Under the pieces are notes generated by a model. The model searched no databases. It worked only from the letters and a program-made list of their open reading frames with translations, and was not told where the DNA came from. Source: Megamerina dolium (Eukaryota; Arthropoda; Insecta; Diptera; Megamerinidae). From it: DNA of 64,000 nt. The position numbers were made by a program, and so were the translations under genes. Position 1 is the first letter of the stretch. Each line of letters starts with the position of its first letter. Of this stretch, positions 1-13,092 are shown piece after piece. The DNA is taken from assembly GCA_963854835.1 (NCBI GenBank), contig OY978526.1, positions 16,904,368 to 16,968,367 of the forward strand. Direction: 5' to 3'.

Positions 1-70
1 CTTTAATATTTAATATAAAAGTTAGCAAACATATGGGTTAAAAGATTAGAGTGGTAAGTTTATAATATTG

Positions 71-435
71 TATTTCATTTTTATGGCTGCCGTAGCTCAG
101 TGGTTTAGTGTGTTCGATTGCTGATCTGTAGGTCGTGGTTCAATCCCCGGCTGATGCATAACAAATTTAATATCGAAAAGATTTTCCTTTCGAACGGTAC
201 CCACCTGTCGGCAAGCAATTGGCAATTCTTCCGACAGTAACAACTTGCCATGAAAAAACTTCTGAAAGAACTCTGTGACAAAGCTCAGAAAAAGTGATGT
301 CACAAGTGTTTTGTCCCTTCTAATACTGTCCAAAATTTAAGACGCACAACAGTAATGGAAGAGAAGCTCGGCCAATGAGCCCTTTGGGGTTTTAAATGCC
401 ACATATTTATTTTTTATTTTTATTTCATTTTTATG
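71..435 (+). mobile_element. tRNA-derived SINE, full-length copy with target-site duplication
   Basis: The element body is about 86-420. Its head has a pol III box A (TAGCTCAGTGG, 93-103) and a box B (GGTTCAATCCC, 137-147) at tRNA-like spacing. An unrelated body follows (GGCAAGCAATTGGCAATTC near 212), then a tail rich in T and A (TTTATTTTTTATTTT). The 15-bp direct repeat TATTTCATTTTTATG occurs at 71-85 and again at 421-435, exactly flanking the element, which is a classic target-site duplication. Diverged copies near 12.75, 15.6, 33.4, 40.9, 46.5, 51.4 and 59.5 kb show that this is a repeat family. Non-autonomous retroposition is inferred from this structure. The family name is not known to me. 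Confidence 0.88.
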
Positions 436-3284
436 CTTTAATTCTTAAAATTTATAGCTACTATAACAATATATTCTATACAAACCTCTGTTCTCATTGA
501 TTCCCCATCATGTCAATAGAATTACCATCGTATATAAATAATATTTTATGTAGCTTTTGTGTGTGTGCTTCATAAATGATTACACTCAAACACAAATGTG
601 TAACAATAACAATATAATGTAAACAATTAATTGTGCCTTAAATAAAGTGTTAATTTAGCGTAAGTTATAATCATCAACCAGTAACCCACAATCAACAGTA
701 TTATTTCACCATTGCCAGAACCGTTATCGTCGTCGACGACTATGTACTTGTAATGAACTCACATATAAAGTTATTACGCGATTATTACGATACAATATGC
801 GTACCTCACTCAATTACACACTCGTTTACCTTCTTACTCACAGCATTTTCCTTTCAGTACATCTCTTTCACACTCCTACAAAGCTTATCTTTGGAATATC
901 TATACATGTGTACGATATATATATAAAAGTATGTCTATACATAAATAGGCGAAGGAACATTAAACAATAAGAGGCATAAAATGTTTCAAAAGTTATTATT
1001 GTTGTTGTTGAATTGTTTGAATTATTATTTTTTTTTTTTACAAAAGTCGTTAAAATTTTGCAGATTGAGTTGCATATAGTACACACACAGTTTGCCATAC
1101 AATATTCTATGATGGTATTTATAAGTAAAAGACATACGTACAAGTATCATATATATGGTATTAAGCATCCCCCGAATATTTAAAAATTTTAATAGATAAT
1201 TTAGTGGTTTTCCATCTATTCTTTGCAAAATTTTATTGGGTTTAAAGATAAACAATATGTAATTGGTGACAATAGAAAACTATAACTTGACAGAACTTTA
1301 GGTAGAGCTCTATAAAGCGATATATTGTATTATAAGAGGTTTGGGTTGACTAATTAATATGATATAAGCATATTTTGCCTGTGCCCCTAATGATTTTTTG
1401 TAGCTTGAGTTTGCATAGCACAATTGGGATTCTTAATTGTCACATAACACTTATATAAAGAAAATTGAGATACACTGCCAGAAATATATCGCTTAAATAA
1501 TATATGCTCGTTATTGCGGGTCAAATGGTTTAAAATCAATTTTGTCCATCCGCACTTTTAAAAATACATATTTCTATACATACAAAAAAAAAAATTAAAA
1601 ATTTTTTTTCTGAATAGCAATACTTAAATATCAATATACGGAGCGTCAATATTGATTTTGGACGCACAGTTTCTTAGTCAAATATAATAGAATCATCGAT
1701 TGCTTTCTTAATAAAAATCGGTGGTTGTAAATTGGAAATTTTTTGTTGAACAGAACTATGCAGATATTTTTGTTACGATTTTATAAAAAATTTTGGCCTA
1801 ATAACTTTTTCCAAAGTTTATGTATCTGGATTCCATTCTCGAGTCTTGAATAATGTATGCAATGGTAGTTACGAGATGTAAATATGCACGAGATGTCAAT
1901 ATATTTCTGCTTGCATGATATTATGAAATTATTTCCTATATTATAAGCAAGTGTTTCAAATAGTCAATACATCTATACTTTATATCAAATGTTAGGTAAA
2001 GCATATATCGTAACAACTGCAGTTCCTCAATTGTATGCAAATTTACTTGCTCAACGCTTTTTTCTCATTTATGTATGATTGAACGATTCGGTAATCTCCT
2101 TTTATATATAACACTATGATCACTGCTTAATGAAATGACAATAAACGAATTTTTTATTGAGTGCATGAGTATGTGCTACTATTATTTTTTATAATATTTA
2201 TATCCACGTATTGATATATGTATATTACAAAAATACCATACAATTACAACACCATCTGTATTATCCACCCACTCGATGAGCATATGTTGCATTTATAGTA
2301 AGTATACTTATTTATATACGAGTAACATATATGTATGTAAAATCTTTTCTACGACTGTTTGCATCCCTTTTTTTTGGGATTTTTTTTTTGTTTGCTTTCG
2401 AAATATTAAGGGTTTTCAAGCGATACGCAACTTACGCATACTCGTTTATAAGTCGGCATAGTGCAATATACTATGTACGATTGAAAGAAAAAAAAAGAAC
2501 AACAACAACAACTTACCCCCTGCAGATTATGATTATAGCACAAACCATTTATCATAATATTTATGTTGATGTGGTATACTTTTTCTCAATGAAGCTACAC
2601 TATTACTTACTTAACATATACATATATCTCTATTGTGGCTGTTGGTATTTATGCTTTTGTTTCTTGTGTTTTTTGGTTTCATTGCTTTTTCATATTAATT
2701 TTATTTATGATGAGTCATTTGCACATTTACAATTTTAACCTTTACAGTTGAATTCATTCAACAATTTTTCGTTTTTCGTCGTGGTTAACGTTTCAAACGT
2801 TTCAGTTCCATTCATTCATTCATTCAGTTTCAGTTTGTGATGAGACACCCTATTCAATTTATAGCTTGTATTTTGGGTTGTAGGCAAAATAATAGATTTG
2901 TAATATAATAAGTACTTATTAGTTGATGTTAGTGTTAAACTTGACTGCAAATTTGTTGACATGATTTTCAGGGTAATCTTTGTGTTATGTGTTCTTTGAA
3001 TTGGCGGTTCAGTGGTCAGTGGTCAGTGGTCAGTATGTTCTCTGTCATGTTTTATGTTTTATGTCAAAATCTATTTATTTTATTACTATGATTTATATTT
3101 GATATATTTGGTTTATAATTCAATGGTGGTAGACGAATGAATATGTGAAGTGATCAAGCCGATTATTCAATTTATTTGTTAAGATGTATTTTTGATATTT
3201 TTGGTTATTTCCTTTTTGTTTTTGATAAAAAAAAAAGAGATAATAGAGTGCCAGTGTTAATTTCAAAAGAGCGTCTGTTTTTAT
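436..3284. other. AT-rich non-coding stretch, no gene seen
   Basis: Only short chance reading frames, low-complexity AT sequence and simple repeats are visible, for example CATT repeats near 2810. No domain, splice-bounded exon or RNA gene is recognised. It is intronic or intergenic DNA upstream of pb. Confidence 0.6.
3010..3034. repeat. 7-bp tandem repeat (CAGTGGT)
   Basis: CAGTGGT is repeated three times and followed by a partial fourth unit. This is a simple minisatellite-like tract. Confidence 0.9.
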
Positions 3285-3835
3285 AGTGGGTTTTTTGACC
3301 GATTTTCATTTTAAAATTGAAGTCGCCTCATGTAAATATCGTAATACTTATAATTAATTATTTATATCCTAATTTATTTCATTACTTACATCACAAAGAA
3401 ATTAATTCTGCGGAATTGTATCTTTGATAATCAAGATTATTTTGTGATTTTGGGTCGATTTTCAATGAAATTTTAATCTTTTGGCGAAATTGACCGAAAA
3501 TCGCTTCGTGTAAATGAGGTATTATTTATAATAAACTATTTAGAGCGTAATTTATTTCATTGTTTCCACAAATTTATAATATTAAATATAATATTATTAT
3601 TCTGTGGAATTTTATCTTTGAAAATGCAAGTTCCAATTGTGATTTTTGGCCGATTTTCAATAAAAATTCAATTCTTTGTCGAAAATGGCCAAAATTGCCT
3701 CGTGTAAATATGTTTTTAATTATAATATATTATTTATTACCTAATTTATTTCTTTATTTTCACAAATTGATGAATAATATTATAATTTTGTGTAATTTTA
3801 CCTTTGAAAAGGGTACCACAAAATATGTTGCATCA
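3285..3835. repeat. Satellite-like tandem array, three diverged units of about 180-194 bp
   Basis: The same ordered set of words recurs three times: a GATTTTCA...A segment, then TCGCCTCATGTAAATA or variants at 3323, 3501 and 3695 (spacing 178 and 194 bp). Next come CTAATTTATTTC(A/T)TT, TTCTG(C/T)GGAATT and ATCTTTGA. The units are heavily diverged, so this is an old local array. It is distinct from the second satellite-like family found elsewhere in the window. Confidence 0.8.
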
Positions 3836-6400
3836 TAATTTTTGAAAATCAACACCACTTGCAAACAATGATTATAAAAATTAATGAGATCTTTTAAAAG
3901 TTTTTTTTTCTTCTTTAGTCGTAAACTTGAAATTCGTGGCACAGTACATATAAAATTAATTGAGCTCGTCAAATGCCATTTCAACTGTAATTACATAAAA
4001 TATTACTCTTTTATATATATACTAAAGTATTTATGCATACCTATGTATTTGAAAAAAATAGCAATAACATGTAAATAAAATTAATTCAATCTCAGCTCAA
4101 GGTAGAATGTTTGCGAATAGTTACGCCTTATCGTATTTTTTGTTATTTGTTTTTTTCGAGTGAATGCTAAAATTACGGAAGAAAAGTATCTGCAAAGGTC
4201 GCACACAATTAATTGTTACGACTTTATTATGAAGATAAGTACCTATATATATTTGAATAAAAAATCGACTTGAGGCCGTTAAGATAGAAATAAATATTTA
4301 AAAAAGAAGAAAAAAAAAGACAAAAAGGATCTAATTGGCATATGCCATGCATGTATATAGTAAAGCTTACTACATTTTTTATATTTTTGTATTTTTTTTC
4401 ATATTTTTTTGTCTTATTTAAATATGCTTCGTTCTTCATTTCAAGATAGTCCATACCATACATACGATGTGGTTTTAAGGGTTATTTTTATGCGGTCGCC
4501 ATAGCATCATGTCGTTGCAAATAAAAATCTGTTACAATTAGTTATGGTCGTATTAACGGTCGAAAGCAACGGCCTCAAATGATAGCCGCGAACTTTCTCT
4601 ATAGAAACAGAAAAAGAGCGAGAGAGAGAGAGAGAGGGACAGAGAATAGGTAAAAAGATTCTTGATTTTTCTTTTACCAACTTAGTGCTTTTATCTGCAA
4701 AGTGATTTGTCATTATTTTAAAGTGAGCAATTTAATTTTTCTCGCGCAAGTTTTTTATTTCATTTGTTTGTCCGCTTTTTATCTGAAAATTATGAAAATT
4801 AATGTTTATCCATGGCAAATATAATATATAACAAACTTTTATAATTTTTATAAATCAACATCAGAGTATAGATCCACAGTACGTGGTGTGGGGAAAGTGG
4901 CAAAGAGGGTTAAACTTCAGTATTATGCTTAAACATAATGATTATTAATTCACTTAGAAAATTAGAAAAGTTGAAAAAGTAGAGAGGTACAAACATATAA
5001 TGGCAAATGGACAGCATAGAATGAGTAGTGTGATGTTCTTGTAATGGTTTATTTGTAAAGAATGATTTTTATTGATAATTTTCAATTGGCATCCAATGTA
5101 GTAGTTTTTTCCTGTTTAATCGAATAATGACATTGTCCCATGCTACCATCGACTCTGCAGATTCCTTAAGTGTGCTATCATAAAAATACTTTGATCACCA
5201 ACAACAACAACAATAATAACAACAACAGCAATAGCAAATATCGATTTAATTTTATGCCACTCATTTAACGGTAAGTACTCTAACAAGCGAAAAAAATGAG
5301 AATCGCTGAAGAAAATTTTTATAAGACAAAAAACAAAAATGGAATAAATAAATGGGGAATGAAAATATTTGTCCACGATTAAATTCTCAATGAGGAATAA
5401 TGAAATGAATGGCAAGAACAAAAAAAAAAAAAAACCAACAGGACGATGAAAAAAAAGCAGCCTCGCCTTGAAATTTTTGAATAATTTTTTCTTTCTGTTT
5501 GCTTTTATAAATATTATGTCGCATTGAATACAGTTATTTGCGGTTGGGATCACCCTCGACAAATAAAGTTCTCACTATACTCCTTCCACAATTTACTTAA
5601 ATATAAAAACCACACTTAATCGCCACCGGATCACATTGCGTTAAAATTGCGAGACGATAAAATTTCCGCGAAATGAAAGAAACCATCACCGTAAGCAACC
5701 CTCATCTACATTTTTGGTTGCTTTTATTAAACATTCGAAGTACATTTAAGTGCTTTGACAATTCCATTTTATATACTAGTATCGTAGTATGTATATTGTT
5801 GTTCAGCATTGGTTTGTTACACGCCAGCGTAACTGACAGCGTGTAAGTAGGTACATTGATGTCAGCCGCCAGTGTCACCAATGTTGTCCAGTATAGTGGA
5901 TACAATTACATATATACATATACTAGTATCAACTAAGGATTGGACTAGCGTGAGTTCTCATAAGATGAAATGCGTTTACATAATAACCATAAAAATAATA
6001 TGCGGCAATGGGAGCGAGAAAGAGACACGCTGCAAAGAAAGTGAATTAAATCTGAAATTATTTTCAATTTGTACGCGATTTATTTTTATGTTTGCTACGT
6101 CTCTACATCACTTGTTCTATGATACTTGAAACTCTACACAAATGGTATACATAAGTACGATATAATATGATATGATTTGATGTGAGAATATCTCGTTATT
6201 TAAGTGATTTGTTAACATATAAATTGGATTTTAGCAACAAAATATAAAACACAATATGTACTTAGTACTTTTTGATTAGAGCTTTCAATATCTATCTTTA
6301 TATCCATATCTATTTCTAATATTGTACATACCAAAATAAAAAAATAGGGGTCCTCTTCCTCATCATCTATCAATTCGGTGAAGGTGTGAGCCATTGTATT
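3836..6400. other. AT-rich non-coding stretch, no gene seen
   Basis: It holds a (GA)n tract around 4616-4638 and poly-A or poly-T runs. The open frames here, such as the antisense one at 5143-5562, are low complexity and match no family I recognise. Confidence 0.55.
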
Positions 6401-7640
6401 GGAATTTTATATGGGAGCTATGGTATCAAAACCGTTTTCAATGCAAAAAAGTGTGAGGGATCGAGTAAATATAAATTATTTCTTCCATTTGACCCAATTG
6501 GATAGTGTGGAATGTTTAGTAAAAGAATGAGACTTCGAATGAGAGCAAAGGTACTACGAGTATATTAAATATGTCTAAAATATACTTAAAGCAAATGTAG
6601 ATACATCTGTTGTATAATATAATGTTAAAATTTTGAATAAGAGTCGAAATTAGAGATTCAGCATCAATATTTTATGCAAATACATTTTATAAAATGGCTT
6701 TGCTTGGCCAAATTGCATCAAATCGAAGGATAACGTGCTTTTTGGATAGTTTTCAATTAGTTTGTGAAGGTATGTTATGCGGATTTCACCCCAAGAAGAC
6801 ACTGGGACCATGCAAATATACAGAGATTCCTGTGGATCTTGAAAAAAAAATAATAAGCATTTATTAAAAGAAAGAGAGCCTTAAATATGTGAGTGGAGAG
6901 AAATGAAAATGAACTTTGGTTTAACTGGAGGGAGCACATATTCTTTTTGTGTAGTAGTATTCGATTTTATATGGGGATATTGTCGTGGGATAATTTGACA
7001 ATTTTTTTGGGCTATCCATTTCGTAATTTCCAAAGAACAACCCTAGCACTTGGCAACTGTCAAATATAAAAATAACATAGTGAGGCAAAATTCAACGTAT
7101 TGGAAATCTTGAAAGAAAATAACAAAAGTTATTTTGTCTTTTTTTTAGGAATAATCTGTACACTATTATCAGTTTTTGTTTATTTTTTAGAAGAACTTCC
7201 GTAAGGGGAAACATGTCTGTGATATATTCAATCCTCTCTGGGGAACTCTGTAGGCGGTGGAAGCAAATTTTATTTAAAAATTTTAATTTTGCATGGATGG
7301 AGATCGGGAGTAAATATGTTCCAAAAAATGTTTTGGGGGAAAAATTATTAAGAGTCAGTCATTCATTTGACCAATCCAGAAATGACGCCTGGATAGTGTA
7401 GACCATTCTCAGAAAATTCTAAATAGTACTTTTCCTGATTTTTTTCAAGTTTTCCAATTACCCATAAATCGTCCAATACCGAAAATATTGTAGGACTGTG
7501 TACTTAAGGGTTTCAATGTTATTTTTTATAATTTAGCAACCGCAGATGGCGTTAAAATTGTAAAATCATCAAGAGCAAAATCGGTGATTTTCTCCTGGAG
7601 CGGTGCACTCATTTATCGCTTTAGATTGATATGTCACTGA
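6400..7640 (+). repeat. Degraded block of the 160-170 bp dispersed satellite family
   Basis: Family words appear here in forward orientation: TTTTATATGGGAGCTATGG near 6406, TTTTATATGGGGATATTG near 6964, GGCGGTGGAAGCAAATTTTA near 7252 and GATCGGGAGTAAATATGTTCC near 7302. The same words, in the same order, occur near 12.1-12.7, 46.0-46.3 and 59.6-59.8 kb, and in reverse complement near 38.0 and 43.0 kb. The boundaries are approximate because the block is very diverged. Confidence 0.5.
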
Positions 7641-9860
7641 AGCAATTCAAAGAGACTGCATTCACCATTGGTATTGCAAGGTCCGTACAAATCTACAATT
7701 CACTCAGTAGTTGCTAACACATACTCTAAAAGTAACTGTTTGGTACACATTTTTGTCTAGTGGCGTCATATCTTTTCAAAAGTAATGAGTCTTGTTTCAG
7801 TTAATTTTCAATGCTTTGTTGTTTTTTGTTTTTCATAAAATTGAGTATATATCTCTGGGAAAATGGTGCTTTCAATATAAAACACCATCGTTTTTCCCTT
7901 TATTGCGCAGAAAATTACGGGGACGTTAAACTTCAAGCGTTGGCGATACCACTTGTTTTTCATGGAAATACAATTTGCTGCTATGGGACTTTTCTTGTAG
8001 TGCCTCACAAAAAATTGTGCTCTTGCGGATAAAACTTTCATTTTGGTAGTCTTAAAGACCAATATTCGTGAATTCATGGCGTTAGCACATTTCACGTGGA
8101 GGTCATTTAAATGATTTCATATTTCGTACGTATTAATAGGCCCCGAGCAACATATTGATAATAAAATTTTTTTCAAAATAATGATGAAATGAATAATTCG
8201 AGTTATTGTTGCTTGATGTCCCAATGATCATCATAACTAGTTTAATCAAGCTTACAATTTGATAAAATTTTACTGTTCTTCGGTCAACATAACCAACATT
8301 TTAGTGTGTGTGCTTTGAAAAAAAAAACAAATAAACAAATATATATTTAATTTATATTTTGAATATCTGTGTTAATATTGTATTAATATCAATTAGCATA
8401 ACCTATAGCCTAATAAAAATGACTACGAATTAAAGTGGTAGCTTAACTGTCTCTGTTCATATTAAGAAAGATAGGGCTTCTGGCTAACCAAATGTCTAAC
8501 AATGGTTTGCCTAAAAGATTGACTTGAAGCTTGAGGCGTCCTTCTCATTCATGACATCTTTGTGTATTTATGAACAAACAAACAAACAATGCCAATACTT
8601 AAGCATTGTCATGATACTAAATGTCATTTTAATAATTTATCAATTTGTATTTTTCTTTGTTTTCATTTCATCAACTATTTAATTGTTATTTGCTCATATA
8701 TTTGAACGAGTCATCTGCTGCGCAAGCTGTATTTTTGTAAATATGTTAGCCTGTGTATACGCATATTTTGCAATATCATTATATTCAGTTATAGAATATA
8801 TGAAGTTGATTTAGCATAGTACAAAATCTTGTATTATAAAGTGGACGATCATCTGATTAATGTAAAAAATATCCTTAACCCTTGCGTGAAATCTGTTGAA
8901 GGAACTGAAAGTTTAAAAGTCATTGACATTGTTATTTGAGTTGGAAAAAGTATGTATATATATCGTAGACATAATTTATAAATAATTCTTTGTAATGGCC
9001 AATGCATACAAATTTGTAGTTAAAGGTCAAATACTTTTGTAAACAGTACTCGAGTATACCAATGAGCAATTAAATTCCTTTATGAAACAATATTTAACAA
9101 ATTTATAATTCATAATGTTAATTGTTGACATTAAACGAGCGTATATACAAAGTATGAATTATATAAGACTTGCATAGATTTTCAATTAATCAATATGTAT
9201 TAAGAAGAAGAAGAGATAGACGAAAAAGAAATGAAAATGGAAAATTACAAAATTTGTTTGTACATATTATTGCGTAGATAACAAATCGAAAGGGTCATAT
9301 TTTTTAATAGGCACGATGACTTTTTCCTTTCCATGTACAAACATATGTAAGTATATTTGTGTTTGCAAAAATTGATTAAACGATATTGATAATCGATCAT
9401 CGTTTATAAAATTCTATGACATAATTATTGATGAAATAAAAAAAAATAAAAAATAAAAAACTACCATATAAAGCTAAATGTGAGATTCAACCATCAGAGG
9501 CCAATTCACTCATGTCAAATTAAATCAAATTTTCAAATGCAAATCAATCAGTAGCAAATATTTCATACTGTTCATTTTCTTTCACCAATACTCAGTCACA
9601 GACACACACACACACACATCATACCTATAAACACGTAGTTATTTAAGTGATGTATTGTCTTGATTTTTGGCAAACATGTGACATTTTTATGGATGACAAA
9701 TTCATTTTTAACAGGACAGGATGATGGTGATGGCAAATATGAAAGCGCAAAAAGAAAAACGTATTTTTATTATTAGGGTGATTATGGTCATGAGATGTGA
9801 TTTTTAAAATCATATAAAAAATATGGGCATTCTCAGCTAAAGGTCGACCAAAACTGCAAA
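7641..9860. other. AT-rich non-coding stretch, no recognisable gene
   Basis: A 95-codon antisense open frame (7808-8095) and a shorter sense frame over the same bases are slightly richer in coding-like composition than their surroundings. I cannot assign them to a family, and no splice or start context supports them. A short (CA)n tract lies at about 9603-9620. Otherwise nothing is recognised. Confidence 0.45.
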
Positions 9861-9864
9861 ATTT

Positions 9865-10500
9865 TTAATACTCGATATTGAGTAACTGCGGCACTAACGT
9901 GATTTTCTCAGTCTGTCTATGCACTATGACCCCAAGCCATCCAGGATAGTACCAGAAATGTGGCTCAGAGCACTGCTGCCAGATGCCAGCTCTTGATTTG
10001 ACCCTACGGCTGAGCCTGGTAAACTCTGTTGCCGTATGGATGGGTCTTTGTGAAAGCCAGCGGAACCCAGTTGTGATAGTCAAGCGCCACTGATAGCCAT
10101 AAACAATCTTGTCACCCCCACCGAGATTGTTGGGTTTTGCAAATCCAGACTAAACTATGTCGGAATATTATATCTTCCATCTTACGTGGATATCGTGGGC
10201 AATGAGACGTTTGACGCACTAGCAAAGATTGGCCTTGAGCCCGATTTGTCGTTTCCCTCTGAAATCATCAAGGCCATAAGTTGAATTGATAGGCGGAGAG
10301 AGGCTGTAGTTGATCAAAAATCATGCTACCTAACAATTCTGCTATATGGTCACTTTTCTTTATATCTTTGAGCAAAGACCACTGCAGATTGCTGGTCGAT
10401 CTAGTGATGAACCACTTTCTATGGGTTTGTGATATGGAAGAGATAGGAGTAACAAACTGTGGTGAGGGTGATTGGCTGATATCTTGAAGTCAATTTTTGT
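9865..10500 (+). pseudogene. Non-LTR retrotransposon fragment (RNase H region), degenerate
   Basis: Read on the + strand from about 10072, the sequence encodes CDSQAPLIAINN and, further on, LPSYVDIVGNETFDALAKIG (10171-10230). Both fit RNase H domains of jockey-type non-LTR elements: a DSQ/A motif is followed about 40 residues later by a W/L-P-x-H-x-x-I-x-GNE-x-x-D-x-LAK signature. The frame stays open to a stop near 10282. After that only scattered similarity remains (CGEGD-like residues near 10460). The bases from 9865 to 10070 are GC-richer than their surroundings and probably belong to the same insertion. The element lacks endonuclease and reverse transcriptase and has internal stops, so it is a dead relic. 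The exact clade is uncertain. Confidence 0.72.
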
Positions 10501-10744
10501 CTAATTTTTTACATAAATATAATGCTCATCTAGTCTTATAAACCATCAATATTTGCGTCACATTATTCTAGTTGATTTTGTTTTGTTTTTCTTCACAATT
10601 TATTCCACAACGAATATAGCGTTCGTAACCCAGCTAATGCCCATATTCAAGTGTATACATATAATACGATGCAATTATGCTATTCTGTACCTTTGTTTTC
10701 TTTGAAAATTATATGTCTCTATTAAACTAAACAATTACTGAAGT

Positions 10745-10816
10745 AAGAATTTTGTCATTTATTTAAAGAAGAATTTAATCGTTTATTTAAAGAAGAATTT
10801 TGTCGTTTATTTAAAA
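10745..10816. repeat. Three tandem copies of a 24-bp unit
   Basis: AAGAATTTTGTCATTTATTT and close variants start at 10745, 10769 and 10793, an exact 24-bp period with very few mismatches. This is a recent, short minisatellite. Confidence 0.9.
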
Positions 10817-12105
10817 AATGATTGCCTTTTTTTCTGTATGTGTGACATATGATGTTTAGCTGTCAGTACATTCATTTTGGACACATTCAAATTCACTATA
10901 CTACAATTTATTTACATGCGTACCTTTATTTCTTCGTATCTAGTATTCATGTGCGTATTGGTATACATATAGTTTATCCATGACATGTGCGCTTTCAAAT
11001 ACTTTGTACTTTCTTGTGTGTGTGTGTGCTCGCCCACCATAAGTATTCGTTATATTCAAACGATATCTACTAAACATAGAAAAGAAAACATGATAAAATT
11101 CAGTGGAGAGTAAAATAAAATGAAGCTTCTTTCACTACGGAAGCTTAGTAGAAGAAAAAAGGTCAAGTCCGAAATGATGGATGATATTGTGACGCCGACA
11201 TTTGACGAGACACATTACACTACATTGCAACACTCACATCTAAGTATATACCTATATATACAAACATATACATATATACATACATATGTAGATTCACATA
11301 TCATACTTGAATAGTCGGCTGGCTGGCTGACTGGCTGGCTGACTGGCTGGCTTCGCTATGTATGAATGGATGAGTGACATTTTGGGATGTACTCGTCTTT
11401 ACATTATACGCATATTATTTCTTTTGCTTTTCATCAGGGTGATTTCACTATTACATGAGACTATTGTACGTATATAGATATGTGTATGAATGTGCAGGCT
11501 TTCAACATATAATGTATATATAATGTGTAATGTGTATTATGAATGGATGTAGCTTATTTAAAATTAGATAGTAATGCCTATTGTAAATATAAATGCCAAG
11601 GTAAAAGAAAATTTAAAGATCTTTAAGGTGTTACTTTAAAAAAGAAATAGAAACTAAATATTTTCACCAATATTAAATTTATTTTCAAATAAAATATTCA
11701 AATTCAAAAATTCAAAAATTCAAATAAAATATAGATAGTATTGGAATGGTCCAGCAGTCATTAGTCGATTACAAGATACTAAAATAAGACACTCAGACTC
11801 CTCAGTCCAGCCTTGTATGTCCCAAAATTTTTATTCAATAATAAAGCACTTAATAAAGCACAATCTAGCTCCACGAAGAGGACACAATAGATCTTATAGG
11901 TCGCGGTGCAACATCCCCCCAACGATAATAATAATAACGTTCTTTTTGAATTATGCATATAATTATTATAATATTATATGAACGGCTAATATCGTTCATT
12001 CTGAGGTTCCAATTATCGATGATGCATGTGAAGGACCCATAAACCCATAATTAGAATTCTATTAAAAAGGAATGAGTTCTTAATTTCTTAATTCTTAATT
12101 TCTTA
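10817..12105. other. AT-rich non-coding stretch, no gene seen
   Basis: It contains short TATA/TACATA tracts, a GGCT-rich tract and a cluster of CAAATTCAAAAATTC-type short repeats near 11695. No exon or RNA gene is recognised. Confidence 0.55.
11316..11352. repeat. GGCT/GACT tetranucleotide tract
   Basis: GGCTGGCTGGCTGACTGGCT-type repeats with a higher-order 12-bp unit (GGCTGGCTGACT). Related GACT tracts occur near 47495 and 53580. Confidence 0.9.
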
Positions 12106-12740
12106 ATCTTAATTTTATATGGGCCTCTCTGAACTGGCAGAAATTGGGGGTAAATATGTTAAGGAAAAATATTAAGTTGAAAAATGTGTATAGTGGGTAA
12201 TATGTTTTACACCCTTAGTAGTACTCTAGAAACGGTGGAAGTAAAAATTCGGTAAAAAATTACAATTTCATTGGATTGCATGCCTAAAGAATGCAAATAG
12301 GGGGTAGATAACATTATGAGAAATATTGGGGAGGAAAAATTAATGAAGATCGTCTATACAATTAATTGCTGTATAAGTGATTCTCGCGAAGCTATGTGGA
12401 TATTGATCAGTATTTCAAGGTATCCTTCTGTTTATTTAGTATGGCAGCACCCTTAATGGATCCATGCAGGTGGGAAAAATAACGATGAGTTCAAACTAAT
12501 GAAGGTTCGATTTACATTTCAACTCCTTAGTACTGGTTTTTGCGCAACTATAGAGTTATTTGTCGATTTTCATATATTTTAAAGCCAATATTTTATATGC
12601 ATCTCCTTAAAGGATATGTTTGGGAAAATAATGATGATGAAAAAATAAATAAGGGCCGATTATATATTGAACTCATCTAGCGGAATCCTTGGAAAGCTGA
12701 GAGTATTTTTCACGAATGTCCTCTAAGGGATGCAACAAGA
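12105..12740 (+). repeat. Array of the 160-170 bp satellite-like family, about four units
   Basis: Units are recognised by a recurring core: a segment like TATATGGGCCTCTCTGAA, then AA(A/T)TGGGGGTAAATATGTTA, then GAAAAAT...AATGA and GATCG...T. Cores start near 12118, 12270, 12438 and 12600, giving a period of about 160 bp. Individual units are only moderately similar, so the array is old. It abuts the SINE copy that follows. Confidence 0.6.
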
Positions 12741-13092
12741 ACAACTCTTTTGCCCTTCTGATATGTAGGTCTTGAGTTCAATCCCTGTCTGTAGCATAAC
12801 AAATTTAATATCGAAAAATTGTTCTTTTGAACGGTACCCACCAGTCGGCAAGCAATTGGCAATTCTTCCGGCAGTAACAATTTGCCATGAATAAGCTTCT
12901 AAATGAATTCAGTGACAAAGTTCAAAAAAGTGATGTCTCAAGGATTCTGCCTTTCGAACCAGCTAAAATAAGTAGATCCCTTCTAAGTAATACTGTCCAA
13001 ATATTTAACACACATAACAGTACTGGAAAAGAAGCTCGGCCTTAGAGCCCTTCGGGGTTTATAGTGCCACATATTCATTTTTATTTTTATTT
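12741..13092 (+). mobile_element. tRNA-derived SINE copy, 5' head degraded
   Basis: This is the same family as the copy at 86-420. Box B-like GAGTTCAATCCC lies near 12773-12784, followed by the shared body (GGCAAGCAATTGGCAATTC near 12848, CGGCAGTAACAATTTGCCAT near 12869). It ends with the shared 3' end (CACATATTCATTTTTATTTTT). The box A region is poorly preserved. I see no clean target-site duplication. Confidence 0.85.

Noticed and set aside
86..160. A functional tRNA gene
   Set aside because: Boxes A and B are present, but the acceptor and anticodon stems do not pair well by eye, and the unit is the head of a repeated SINE with target-site duplication.
7808..8095. 95-codon antisense frame as a transposase fragment
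   Set aside because: Composition is somewhat coding-like, but I could not find any transposase motif or homologous neighbour to support it.
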